Shown: positions 51,653-63,900 of the stretch, piece after piece
Layout: every line of letters begins with the position of its first letter
Numbering within the stretch: the first letter of the stretch is position 1
NCBI GenBank assembly: GCA_947846985.1
Contig: CANTUZ010000005.1
Location: 7,578,501-7,642,500, forward strand
Origin: Fratercula arctica
Lineage: Eukaryota; Chordata; Aves; Charadriiformes; Alcidae
Direction: 5' to 3'
Length of the DNA stretch: 64,000 bases
Position numbers and translations under genes: made by a program
The notes under the pieces: model-generated
Told to the model about the DNA's origin: nothing
What the model saw: the letters and a program-made list of their open reading frames with translations, nothing else
Database searches by the model: none

Positions 51653-52690
51653 GAATCATAGAACGATTTACATTGGAAGGGACCTTAAAGATCATCTAGT
51701 TCCAACCCTTGGCATCCCTGGCCAGATTTAATTCTGTCCGGGCTTTAGTTCTCCTAATCTGATCCCTAGCTGCTTGGACAATTTCTCTGTATTCCTCCCA
51801 GGCTACCCTTGCCTGCTTCCACCCTCTGTAGGCTTCCTTTTTCTGTTTGAGATTGTCCAGGAGCTCCTTGTTCAACCATGCAGGCCTCCTGGCATTTTTA
51901 CTCGACTACTTCTTTGTTGGTATGCATTGCTCCCGAGCTTGGAGAAGGTGGTTCTTGAATATTAGCCAGCTTTCGTGGGCCCCTGTTCCCTCCAGGGCTT
52001 TACCCCATGGTACTCCACCAATGAGATCTCTGAAGAGGCCAAAGTCTGCTCTCCTCAAGTCCAGGGTAGCAAGATCACTCTGCACCCTCCTTGCTGCCCT
52101 AAGGATCTCAAACTCCATCATCCTACGGTCACTGTAGCCAAGGCTGCCCTTGAGCTTGACATTCCCCGTCAGCCTCTCCTTGTTGGTGAAAGCAAGGTCC
52201 AGCATGGCACCTCTCCTCATTGGCTCCTCTATCACTTGGAGAAAAAAGTTATCATTGACGCATTCCAGGAACTTCCCAGATTGCTTATGCCCTGCTGTGT
52301 TGTCTTTCCAACAGATACTGGGGTGGTTGAAGTCCCCCATCAGGACCAGGGCTTGTCAATATGAGGCTGCTCCTATCTGTCTATAGAGGGCCTCATCCAC
52401 TCAGTCTTCCTGGTCGGGTGGCCTCTAGCAGACCCCCACTGTAACATCACCTGTCCCTGCCTTCCCTTTAATCTTAACCCATAAGCTCTTCATTGGCTCT
52501 TCATCCATCCCCAGGTGGAGCTCCATGCACTGGTCCTTGACATAGAGGGTGACACCCCCTCCAAGTCTCCCCTGCCTGTCCTTCCTGAAGAGTCTATATC
52601 CTATTCCAACACTCCAGTCATAGCAGCCATCCCACCATGTCTCCATGATGCCAATTAGATCATAGCCTTGCAGGAAGCTTTTCTCTCCTG
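51653..52690 (-). mobile_element. internally deleted CR1 LINE: endonuclease region fused to 3' tail
   Basis: On the minus strand, from about 52670, the CR1 ORF2 endonuclease can be followed: GYDLIGIMETWWD, GGGVTLYVKDQ, SLWVKIKG, RPPDQED, then ALVLMGDFNHPSICWKDNTA (52340 downwards), FLECVNDN, QVIEEPMRRGAMLDL, LRRADFGLFRDL, ESWLIFKNHLLQA. The coding similarity continues through NARRPAW- and LARD-like residues to about 51715. There it joins directly to the CR1 3' tail (minus-strand GGGTTGGAACTAGATGATCT, ending ATGATTCC at 51653). The whole reverse transcriptase is missing. Stops and frameshifts interrupt the endonuclease, so it is inactive. Confidence 0.93.
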
Positions 52691-52869
52691 CTAGACTTCC
52701 AGGTGCAAGTCACACATTGATCCATTGTACCAGTAGCCTTTGAATTACCTTATTGCCCATACATTCGGTTTGTGCCTTTCATGTTGGCTACCAAAGTAAT
52801 AGAAAAAAATAAAACCAAAAGCTGTATTAAAATCAAGTTAAATCTACTGTTTACCTGTTATCCACAGAG
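52691..52869. other. junction between two CR1 copies
   Basis: About 180 bp of AT-rich sequence lie between the EN-bearing copy and the older RT-bearing copy. Part may be the diverged 5' portion of the first or the continuation of the second (a VTGSVD-like motif ends just above). No boundary or target duplication can be fixed by eye. Confidence 0.4.
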
Positions 52870-53587
52870 CCAGTTACTTTGTCTTAGAAAGCAATTAGGT
52901 TTGTCAGGAGTGTTTTGCCTTCAATAAATCTGCATTGGTGGTTCTCATCCTCCTTTTCATGTGCTGGGGAGTAGTTTCCATGAGGACTTACTGTGTAATT
53001 TCCACGGTGATGAAGGTGAGGTCTGCCAGTCTGTAGTTCCCTGGACAATCCTTCCTGACAGTTTTTTGAAGCTACCATGGCACTGACCTTTTTCCAGTCA
53101 TCAGGGATCAGCACATTTGCTTAAAGCTGACAGAGTGGCTTCATGATAACATCAGTCAGCTCTCTCGACACTTTCAGGTGTGTGTCGTCTCATCCCTTAG
53201 CCTTGTACATGTCCAATTGCTGTATGTGACCGTCTTACTTGGTCCTCCTGTATGTTTTCCTCCTAGTCTTTGACAGTGGGCACTTGGAGCAGATTTTCCA
53301 GTAAATACTTCAGCAAAGGCCTTTACTACCTCAGCCTTTTCAGTGAAATTTATTACTAGGTCATCTGCGCCATTCTCCAGTCTTCTGTGTCTTCATGACA
53401 TATCCCTTTCCAGTTTTAGCGTCAGACAGATTTAGGTGTTCCTAATTCCAGCCCAATGCAATCCAGCTCAGGATTTCTGGTTTTATACTCCCTGGTAGCT
53501 TGTCCTGCTTCTCTCTCTTGGCCCTTCTTTTTTTGGCATTGGCAGGATTTCCCTGTTTAGCCAAGCTGGCCTCTTGCTGTGGCAGCC

Positions 53588-53625
<38 letters not shown>

Positions 53626-53640
53626 CTTCAAGGATGATTT
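52870..53640 (-). mobile_element. older, strongly diverged CR1 LINE fragment (end of endonuclease to RT fingers/palm)
   Basis: Going down in coordinate on the minus strand, frame-shifted pieces of CR1 ORF2 appear in the correct order: KRPAWLNREILPM (about 53570), EKAEVVKAFAEVFTGKSAP-like (about 53320), LDMYKAKG then LKVSRELTDVIMKPL (about 53200-53140), PDDWKKV (about 53100), PGNYRLADLTFI-like (about 53040), FIEGKTLLTNLIAF and DKVTGSVD (about 52900-52870). Each matches a known CR1 reverse-transcriptase block, but many stops and indels separate them. It is much older than the copy at 51.65-52.69 kb. A C/T simple repeat sits within its upstream part. Confidence 0.8.
53588..53630 (+). repeat. (TTTTC)n / poly-T simple repeat
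   Basis: Four TTTTC-type units run into a T-tract of about 18 inside the old CR1 fragment. The lysine/glutamate-rich minus-strand frame at 53483-53695 owes its middle to this repeat. Confidence 0.9.
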
Positions 53641-55752
53641 TTCTTCCAGGATTCATCAAGGATGGATTCCCTTGTGCTTTACAGAGATTGTTCATGGGAA
53701 TTGACCTATTGTCCTGAGTTTCTTCAGGTGTCAGGCGAGCCTGCCAATGCTTCCTGCTTACCCATTCCCTAGACAGGCTGAGGTCTTCCTGAGTCCTGGG
53801 ATTTCTAGTCCTTTACTTGTCTTCCTTACTACCATCAGGATCGTCAGCAGTTTTGCCTACAGTGTTACCCTGTAGAGTAGCACTCTCTAGCCATATATCT
53901 AGGTTGTCAATGTTAAAAAGTATTTTAGACAGTTTTATTCTTTCCATGAAGAATTTTTGGATTTTAAAAAACCCCATCTTTTATAAGATGTTTATTTGTT
54001 TTTCCCTCCTGCAATGTTCAATCCAGTCACAACCTGTTATAGTTTTAACACGTCTCTAAAATGCTTTGGTTAAACTCTTTGAATATTTTAAGGTTGAATG
54101 ACAATTTCAATAGAGCTTTATATGAAAAAATGTGCACCCTTTAACTGGAACCAGAATGTTCTCAGTGTTTTGGCTTTCTGACGTCTTTCTGTCCCATAAT
54201 CAACTTTAGGAGGTACTGAAGGTGGCTTGGAGGTAGAGTGAGTTAACGATTAATAAGGATTTACGCAGCTCTTTGCGTCACTTCTTATTTCCAAATCATT
54301 TGCTAACAAGTCACCTAAGGGCTTAAAATCGACCAGGACAATAAACAGCAGGAGCCTGTGGTGCAATTGATGCTGATGAGCAAAGAAAATAAATTATAGA
54401 AGTCAAAATAAGTATTATTTTATTGGTTGTACTTGATACTATAAAAATTTGTTTTATTGTAAGGAATACAAAGAACCAATTCAAATAGTGATTTTTCTAT
54501 TGTAATTTTATGTAGAACCTAAACTTTCCTCTTTATATTTAATGCAGTGATTATTCAATTTATCAAATGTTGCTGTATGGCTTTTTCTCAAGAACATTCA
54601 CTCAGGTGGATATCAGTCTGAATATTTCATTTTTTCAGTTTTTTTTTTCTTTTTCTGTTATTCTTAAGTCTCTTTGGAGGTTGTGATTACAGCAGGAAGG
54701 TATTATATCTTAATGTATTACAAAACTAGAAGAGCAACAAACCAGGGATTTCCATGACCATGTTGAAGGTTTCTGTCTGGAGTATAGTTTCTTGCATTGC
54801 TCTTATGTTCCTGATTCTTCCAAATACGCTTAAGTCTTTTCTAAACATTTAACTAATGATAGCTAGTGCCTTCCAAAGAGGCAAAACTTTGTTGAATTTG
54901 AAACAGTGGCATATATAATTTCCATTTTTTTTTTAACCACGCTCTCCTCGAGGTTACTTGATTGCATTCACTTATAGATAGGCAATTCCTGTTTTTCTGA
55001 ACAAAGCTTTGGCAAACTTCCCTTTATCACTGCAGATTTTTCCTCACAGATTTCAAATAGTAGTACGTATATAATTCGATGACAAATACCGTTTTTTTTT
55101 GCAATGGGTGCTGAGTTTACTCCCCTACTCCTACAGGCTCTTACAATGCTTAAGTCGTCTTTGCTGAAAGTTTGAACTTAGCGTAGGTAACTTATAAGTC
55201 TATCACTAGCCTTTTATAAGGATGGGATTTCATGTATGTGAGCTTTGATCCGCGGTGCTGTGAGATATTTGAATTTCCTCTGCTTTGACAGATACATGTA
55301 ATGGTATGAACGTCTTAATATTCTTGAACTAAACACTGGAAAGCCTACGGGTCAAAATGACGACTACAGTTATTCCTAAACTAGACTGAAGTTAATGTGA
55401 TTTCTTCACACTTTTTTCTGGAAATACATATTCTAGTTCTGATTAATTTTAAAGGTCTTTGAAGGTTACACAGTTATTGCAAGACTGGATGATTTAAATG
55501 CTAAACCAATAGGTATTTCTGGTTTATTTTTAGTTAAGAGAAGGAAAGAAGCTGAAACTATAGCAGTTAAATGTCCTCTGATTGCAATCATTATTTTTCT
55601 AAAATTGCTGTTGTGGCTCAAGCAGAAGGTACATAAATTGTTAATGTGATGCATGTTGTGCAGTATACTAAATAAATTGAAAATGCCTATTACAGTTTGC
55701 ATGCTACAATTAGTACTTAAAAGCATTTGGGTATGCAGCTTATATGACCATG

Positions 55753-55794
55753 TCACACCATCTTTTGAGTGTATCATGATGATACATGGTGTGA
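55753..55794. repeat. nested inverted repeats
   Basis: TCACACCAT (55753-55761) pairs exactly with ATGGTGTGA (55786-55794). Inside it, GTATCAT and ATGATAC form a second 7-bp hairpin around a single base. No function is assigned. Confidence 0.6.
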
Positions 55795-58700
55795 TTTTTC
55801 TAGTAACAATACATTTCAAATAGTATATTTTCAATATGTTGAGTAATTTGTTTTTGTGTTAAGTGAATGTCTAGCAAAGTAAACCTGTGTTCTTCCAGTG
55901 TTAACGTGAAAATGCTGGATATAATTAGGACTAAAAGGGGTTTCTCTTAACTAGGTTGGCTCATCCTGTTTCTGTTTGTGGGGTCAACAGGAACTTTGGT
56001 CACAAGGTTTGGTCTGTTCTTTGCTTGTACTATGGCTCCTGATTATAAAATGAATGCTTTCCAGCAGTTTGCTCCAGGAGCTTTCATTGTTGCATTGTCT
56101 TTATCCCTCACAGATAAACTTGCGTAGTTAGAGTATTCTGTTACATTTCACATTTACTGAAGGTTCGGAAAGAAGCATTAAACGTAGACTTAATGATGTG
56201 TATTTATGTGCTTTCAGTGGTCCTCGATGCCAGAGTCAGGCACTGATCTTCAGCACGAACAAAATCGTACCTTTATTGGGCTACTTGCAGAAAAGCAATA
56301 TTGTCAATCATGGCTTTTGTTCTAGAGTTTTAGGACTCTTTTAGGTTCAACAAATCAAGAGCATCTTTCCCTATTTTCCTCTTTGTTGCTAAGAAAGCAT
56401 TTTTTCCACAAACCCAGCGCTCACATTAGCAAACTCAGATCAGATTTTCAGACCCTGAGGGCCTGAACTTCTATAGGGAGTGCGTTGCTTTGAAAATAAT
56501 CGCAGGACACTTAGGGTCGCCACTTGGAAATGGAGCAGCTAGACTTCACCTGCCTAAGAAAATTAAATCTTAGAAAATTAGTGCATAACAGAGATTTCCA
56601 ACAACACAAGCAATTACAGAAGTAAAGAACAATGCAGAAAACAGAATTTTATGTTAAACATTAATCAAGATCTTCCTTCATTGCCTGAGTACTTAATCTG
56701 TCTTTTGAGTCCAGCTGCTTGATTTCTTCATCCGATTTGAAGTTAACCTTTCTCAGTTTTCTTTAAATTTGATCTTTCATTTTGTTGTTCCAAGTTTTTT
56801 GTCCTTTCTGTATGAGCTATGAAAACAGTGCAAGGAGAGAGGGTGCTACTAAGTTGTCATTTGTTCGCTAAGTTCTGATCTCCCTTCTTTTTTTGCACTA
56901 TAAGGAATTGCTCATTATTTGTGTCTGCGTACTGGCATTGAGAGTGGTAAAGCAAAAAACAGTAACTTTCTGTGTTTTTTCCTAATGTTTCTTGATTTTA
57001 AAACCACTTTGCATGTTGTATATACTGTCTTTCATTTAATTTTTTTTCTCTTTAAAGTCTTCTGAAGCTGCAGTGCATAAACTTTATAAATCCTATACCA
57101 GGGAAATAGTAACCGTTTAATTAAGATTGTAATGTTGTTTTTGCTCAGGACATCAAATAAAGGCCAACCAAAATAAAACCTGAAACATGGAATAGGTTGC
57201 CTGGACAGACATGGATTTAAACTCACTGTTAATTTTAGAACCAATCCTTTAAAACTTTTCATATTATCTTTTTATGCCCCCTGTCTCCTTAAATCTTTTT
57301 CCTCCACAGTGAGGAAGCAAGAGATAAGTGAATTACCCTTTATATTTGGTACTGTCTTGCCTGTATCCTACTTATAATTTGATCAAACATCTGTCTCCCT
57401 CTCTTTGTATAGCATTAGAAACTGTTACATAAAAGATGTAAAGAATTTTTTTGGATTATGACCTTGAAAAAAAAAAAAACTTAAGCAAAGTGCTGGAATT
57501 GAGCCTATGAACTTCTATGGGCTAATGATGGTCATCATCTGTCCTGAAGTATTAGAGAGATGTGGGCTATAGTTTATATCTTTATATATTGTGAGAGCTC
57601 TGACACTTGTGAGTATACAATAGTGTTTTTTCCTATGTCATCCTAAAATTAAGGACTCTAAAATACATAAAAAGGTTTGTACGTCTCCATTCTGTTTGAC
57701 TTTGAAGATTAGAATACATTTATAATTAAATGTCTATGTTGATAGAGAGAATGTGTTGGTGTATTGAAAACTTGGTTGCTATTTTCTTTAGAGGGTATTT
57801 TCTTTTACCTGAAAAAATTATTAGAAACATCAAGGGAATTCTTGATGGAGGATGTACTTTGTAAAATATGAGAATGTTTGTCTTAAAGCTAACATGATGA
57901 AAAAGGTTGATGCCTTATTACTAACTAAATTAATAGGGCTTTTTTCCCTATTTTGAGAAAATTCTCTTAAGATCTAAAATTAAAAAAAAAATTCTTCTTA
58001 AGTATTGTAAATATTGAAAAACATAGAACTTTGAAAGCAAAGTGAAGGTTTCAAAACAGATCGATGGCATTTTTTGTTTCTTTTTGAAAATTATGTGATT
58101 GGCACCTGTGATATTGACTGAAATTTTTAGTTCCATTAAAGAGAAAGGGAATGATAGGAAGAATTCCTCCTATCCATAAAAACAGTACTATAGTTGCTAA
58201 TTATAGTTAAAAGTGATTATACATCTGGGATGACCCGCTGTACTAAATGAATGAGCTCTTACATTTGTGGTAGGAGGCTACGCATGTATCATGTGGAGAA
58301 GCTGGAAAAGTCTGCATGTTGTATGCCGAATTTTGTACCCTCCTGCAGACACTACTAGGAAGGTTTTCTTATTTAATATATTCAAAATAAACCTGCCTTA
58401 TTTTGGAGAAGTTTATGTAGTTACCAAAAGATGGACTAGTTGCTTAAGGTCTTTGCTTGAACTTGGACTGAAGTGGAGGAGCTCGGAGAGGGAATGTCTC
58501 TTAGTTTGGCATGTTGATGTTCTGTCAGCTTTTATACTGTTTATTTTGGTTACCAGTCTGATTTATGGAGTCACCTGGAGTTTTAAGATACATTTTTTGG
58601 ATGATGAGTGTTTGCTTTGCAGTAATGAATCAAGGATTGTCCCAGGTTGTTACATGCTTTCTTTGGCTTTTGTTGTAAAGTACTCGGGGAGAGTTGAAAG

Positions 58701-59995
58701 AATTGATTGAAATTGCCAAACTCTTTTGAGTCACGTGTTGTTCGCAAGAAGTAAAATATAGCTTCCTTGCTGGGCTACATCAGATGATGGCAAGAGGGCA
58801 TCACACAAGGGCATAAAAGGTGCAAGTAACTGGGCAGAGGAAGGACGGGTGCCCTGTAGAGCTGCCCACTCAGTCCTTCACAAGGAGGGAAGACGTCAAG
58901 GCTGCGGGGACCAACACCTTCCGTCCCATGTTCTGCCCTAGAGCTCTTTCCTCTGACTTCTCTAATGGTAATTGTTTAATGACGTCTAAACAAATGAAGA
59001 ATTTGGAATGTTATTCATAGTGATGGGATATTTTGCCGCTTCTGTCATATAAGAAAGGCCTTAAACTTGTATTTCCCCAGTGAGAAGACAAAAGGTAGAA
59101 ATCTCAATGCAGCACAGGATTAGAGATACCGATAAAAATGGGGACACAGCCAAGGCAGCAAATGTGCCTTGCTTCGCCGTTGCCCCCGGCAAGCTCAGCC
59201 TTAGATGGTCCTGTCACCGCTCTGGCTGTTTGTTCTTCATAAAAACCTGTGGCTGAAACACTTGTTCCCTCTTGAGATGAATTTCCTTTTGCCAGCCTAG
59301 ACAAGTGCACCAGCTGATATTAGCAGGGGGGGAAAAAAAAGCCAAAGCAAAACAAACAAAACTAGGTCTGTGTTTTTGAACAATGGTGCGTTTAAAATAT
59401 AATGGTTATTCTGCTGTGTCAGAAAATAAAACATCATTAGAAAGTTACGTGCGCTGCAATTTAAATGAACAGAGCAAGTAAAATAGTCACCTTTGTTGAG
59501 AGGATAAAAACCTGCCCTATCTTTATGAAAGAAATTTAGTCTTCATAGGCCATTGTATTTTGAAAGGGCAGTTGTTACTTGTTACTTTTTGTTCTTTTTA
59601 GCATTTGCTGCTACTCACTGGGAGGAAAAACCCACTGGAAAATTAGGGCTGTGTTGCCAATGAAAACAACATGCTTGCAATATATAAATAGGGTATAATT
59701 TACTATTTAAAAAGTACTGGCAGACAGTTTTTGCTTCCAATACCTTTTTTCCACTCAGGATCAAGTACAAAAATGGAGTAGAGAACTCAGCAATGAAAAT
59801 GTTGAAGTATATGTAGAAAGCTATTTCTTGCCACACCCTGGGTACTCGTGATAATCAAAATGTAAGAATTTCTTTTAGCAGGGTTTTGGGTTTTTTTTCC
59901 CTTCAGATTGCTGCTAACTGTCCTAACGCTGGAACAGGTGTTAAATACTAATACTGTTATAATTTTAATTATTATTTAGTATCATCTGAATTAGG

Positions 59996-60024
59996 ATGTG
60001 ATCACATGTGATGAGTGATCACAT
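59996..60024. repeat. palindromic TGATCACA cluster
   Basis: ATGTGATCACAT at 59996-60007 is a perfect 12-bp palindrome, and GTGATCACAT recurs at 60015-60024. The outer arms ATGTGATCAC / GTGATCACAT pair over a 9-nt loop. The repeated TGATCACA core could bind a dimeric factor or be accidental. Confidence 0.7.
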
Positions 60025-60369
60025 ATGCCGAGTCTAAAACTCAGTTTCTTAAACTTTGTAACAGAAGACTAGTAAACTCTACAGGGGCTACGGACGAACT
60101 GGATTTATTTTGGCTGCGTGTTTTCTTGGAGGAACATCTTGGGCATTTTTTTTAATTATGAACGAGAGTTTTTTGTGTGTATTTGCAGACATGCAGAGCA
60201 TGGTACAAATATTTAAATTACTTAGCTCACGTTCTGGTCTCTGAAATGGAAATAATGTCTGTTCTCCCAGGAATACTTAAAAAGGTGCTCAAGGCAGAAA
60301 TGGTTTGCGATGAACAAGACTTGCTATTCGAGTGAGAGAAATGTATTAGTGACTACATGAAGAGTTGAC

Positions 60370-60960
60370 AGGCTCTGCCCAAGCTGCCTCCTAAAGGGAA
60401 GAGGGGCGGGGGGAGCATCATCTCAGGGGAATTTCTTCTTAAAAGGACCAGCCTCCTCCTTACTCCGTTTGGGTGGCACCATGGACCCACAACCTCTGCG
60501 AGGAATAATGGCAAGAAAAATCCTTTTCACTGCTAGTTCGGAGCATGCTCAGGGAAGATCGATCCTCCCACCCACTCCCCCAGTTTAAGCCCTTTGTAAG
60601 CCACAACTGAACCACGAACTGCAATTAGCAGACAGCGGTTTTCAGAGGTTTATAATCTAACCAAAGGAGGATGATCCCATGCAGCAACCTTTGAAAAGCA
60701 CATCTCCAGAGACAAATCTCAGGGTGAGGCTTAGGGGACCTCCGTCTCCTCCTTCAGGATAATGTAGATTTTGTACCCAAGTGACAGGGTAGAGCATTTA
60801 ATTGCTGGACAGCATTTGTCTCCTTCCAAATCCTCATCATAGCTGCATCTCACACTGTTGTCACACTTCAAGTTCCAGCTCCAGAACTGTAATCTGCTGG
60901 ATGTGCTCAACTAAATGACCATAAAATTTTGGCAAAAAATCACATTTCTTCTAACCTCAG
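60370..60960. other. GC-richer, high-complexity non-coding block of unknown nature
   Basis: The base composition rises over the surroundings, with AGAGGGGCGGGGGG near 60400 and several C-rich words. An ATG in favourable context (GGCACCATGG, ATG at 60481) opens a frame of only about 35 codons, ending at GTTTAA near 60588. No domain, splice structure or known repeat was recognised. It may be a conserved element, an old unclassified repeat or an exon of a non-coding transcript. Confidence 0.25.
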
Positions 60961-63900
60961 TTTTTGATATGATTTGACCTCTTCTGTAGAAGTCTCTCAG
61001 CGTTTTGACTATCCTGAAATGGAAAATGTTATCATTTATGGTTGTGTTTTGGCAAGATTGTATGATCTGACTTAGACTGAGAAAGGAAAGATTAGTAACA
61101 CAATGCTAGCATTTGATCAGGATGATCTAGTCTTATCTAGGTGGGACCTCAGGTAACAGTTTGGGGAACATGCTCTCAGATTAGTCTAATCTCTAGCCTT
61201 GTGTGTTACCTGAAGAGCATTGTCCATTCCCTTCCCTGTGGGTGCAGCCATAGTTTGCACAGCTAAACCTCTATTTGTGTGTAGGAAGAGCTGGAAGGAC
61301 TCCAGTATTAAGCTCCACACGTGCACCATAGTTTTGTCCATCATCTGGGTGGATGCATCACTGAACCTGCACCCAGTTATGCAAGCGTTGACCCATGATT
61401 TGCATCTTTTACAAAATGAAATGTAAAGAGAGTATTTTGTTAAATAGTTGCTCTGTTGAACGAGTTGAAAGGCAAGGGAAAGCCACTTGCTACTTAATGT
61501 GTTTGTTAGAGAGGGAATCAAAGATCTATCATAATGCAGATTTTTACAGCTTGAATTTTACTAGACTGTCTTTTGGGTAAAGGTACTATAAATGTTTGAA
61601 AAATGTCACTTTCACTCGAAATTGCTTACTTCGGTTTTGGGCATATGTTTTGAAAAACGAAAGAGAAATAATATCTGCCTTGTTTTGCCCTCTTAAATCC
61701 AAGTAAGAGGATATTATGAGGTAGAAAATACTATTTTTATACCATCTATCAGCTTTGTTAACATTTTATTAGACATAAATCATATAGTTTCGAGTTGCAT
61801 AGTGACAATATGGTTCACCATGTATTCTATTTTTATAACTTTATTTAAAACTGACATGTAACTTGCTGTACCTGAAACCCCAAGTGAGCCAGTTATTGGA
61901 GTGTAACAAAGTTTTGACGTCAGAACTGCTATTTATTCCACTGGCAGCCATTAGCGATGCATTACCCTTTGGCACTCGTGTTTTCAGAAACATGGTTAAA
62001 TTTTTATGACTGGTTCTGGCCAATTATGATTCTTTCTCAATATAGAAATAAGGGAAGAGATCTTTTTTATAACTTACTAAATGTAGCTTTCCCAAAACAA
62101 CAGCATAAAAATATGAATTATTGCACTCCGAATTCACAAAACATACCATTGAGCCACACTTCAGACTGACTGCTTGCTGGATACGTGTATCTGAGAGGCA
62201 AGGGTTAAGCTAGGCTGCCTTGTCAAATGCATGAGCCTTTATTAGAATTTGATGTAATTACAGCTGAGTCATGCTCGCAGGTCAGTCTGGTACCTTCACT
62301 AGGATGTGGAAAGGGGCTGAAGGCTTAAGGTAGAGAGAACTGGAGAGATGCAGGGGGTGTGGAGGAAAATTGGGTGGGGGGTGGGTTGGCTTGGCAAAAA
62401 CAAGTGTCTTTTAGAGAAATTTCAGTAGAGGTTTCTATTTCTGGCTTTTTTTCCCCAAAATTTAAGCTTCAGCAGCACTCGACATGTTGCAAACTAGATG
62501 AGTACATGTGCAAACTGCAGAGTATGATGCTGTGTAAGAGGGTGCTGTAAAGATCTGGTTCCTGGTTGTTGGTTTAGGGTTACTGTCCGCGTTCTGGCAA
62601 TAAGAAATGCCATCATGTACAAACAGAACCTACAAGAGACACGTTTTCCTTCTGTGTCATTTTCGGTGATCTTCTCCTGGGGGCTTGGTAATACCTACTG
62701 TGTATTCGGGCATGAAGCTGGAGTCGCCTGTCTACAAAAGTTACAAAACACTTGTTTGTACACGTTGCTTTACTAGTATACTGGAGATTTGTTTTGAAGG
62801 GAATGCTCTTTTATGTAAGAACATTTTTTCCATTCGTGCACTTTATTAATGATCGTGTGTTCTTTTGATCAGTAGTGGAAATATTGCCATCTTTCGTCAT
62901 AGGTTATTTCCTGCAAAAATGCTTCTCTGAGCTGTATGATAATAGGCCAAGTAGAATATATTGCATAACTGGTAATGGTTGCAAACTAAAGTTCCTTAAC
63001 TTTGGTAGCCACATCCTAATTTTCCAAGTAAATAGAAGCTGTTTGATCTTTAAGTATCAGGCATCTGCATTTGTGTGTATAGTTATAATATGGTTTTCAG
63101 GTAATTCCAGGTAAACAACCATGAGCAGCCATGAGGGGGATGAATTTTGGATATTCTGCTTCCAGTTCTTATATTTGCCACATGTTGAGCCATTGACAGC
63201 CCTCGCTGATATCTCTTGTAATTTGGGTGTTTGTTCTGGGTGCTGCAGAACCTGACAGCAGACACAGCACATCAGAGGCTCCGCTGTCTTTTACCAACCT
63301 CCGTTTTAGTGACCTTACTAAAGTTAATGGAGACAAACATTTTCTTCTTGCAGGGTAGCAACTGAGAAAATTATTGAAACATACAGGATAGAAAAAATAG
63401 TTGTGAGGACTGACAAAGAAGGGGTTTGTTCGCCCAAGGGACTGAACAGAAAGACAGCCTAAGAGGTGAATGGGATTTGGAGACCATTAAAAAAAAAAAA
63501 AAAAAAGGAGAAAAGCTACACTTGATTCTGGAAGAGAAGGCAAACTGCATGAGATGCTTCCAGTTTCTTTGGGAAAAGCAGATAGGCAATTAGAGAGGGA
63601 GAAGGGATTTTGTTGCCTAAGCAACTGTATGAAGGAGACACAAAGTCTTCCAGTAGGCAGGAGTGACCTTGTTGCTTACTCCTGTGAGCACGTTTTGTTT
63701 GCATCTGTCTGAACATTCACTCTGAACTGTGTACACGCTGCCATGACATAGAGAACCCACACTTTGAAGTTTGAAACATCAAACACCACATCTGTTTTCC
63801 CGTATGATCTTTTTTTTTAAAGAAATTTTATAGTGGACAGGTCATTTGTTAATGCTTTTGTACTTCATGAGGGAGACCATTAACAGTCTTTTCTCCATTG

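Larger units (their letters stand above)
53641..60369. other. non-coding, probably METTL15 intron; no gene recognised
   Basis: The longest open frame (58267-58710, 147 codons, plus) is hydrophobic in its centre but matches no family and is compatible with chance in 64 kb of AT-rich DNA. Other content: T-rich runs near 54640 and 55090, an A-run at about 57467-57479, a nested inverted repeat at 55753-55794, a palindrome at 59996-60024, and a possible conserved block at about 54236-54420. Confidence 0.5.

Noticed and set aside
51975..52364. 129-codon plus-strand frame
   Set aside because: It is antisense to the CR1 endonuclease on the minus strand, with no features of its own.
58267..58710. 147-codon plus-strand open frame with a hydrophobic centre, the longest non-CR1 frame
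   Set aside because: No recognisable domain, and no flanking splice or promoter context was seen. In 64 kb of AT-rich DNA read in six frames, about one such frame is expected by chance.
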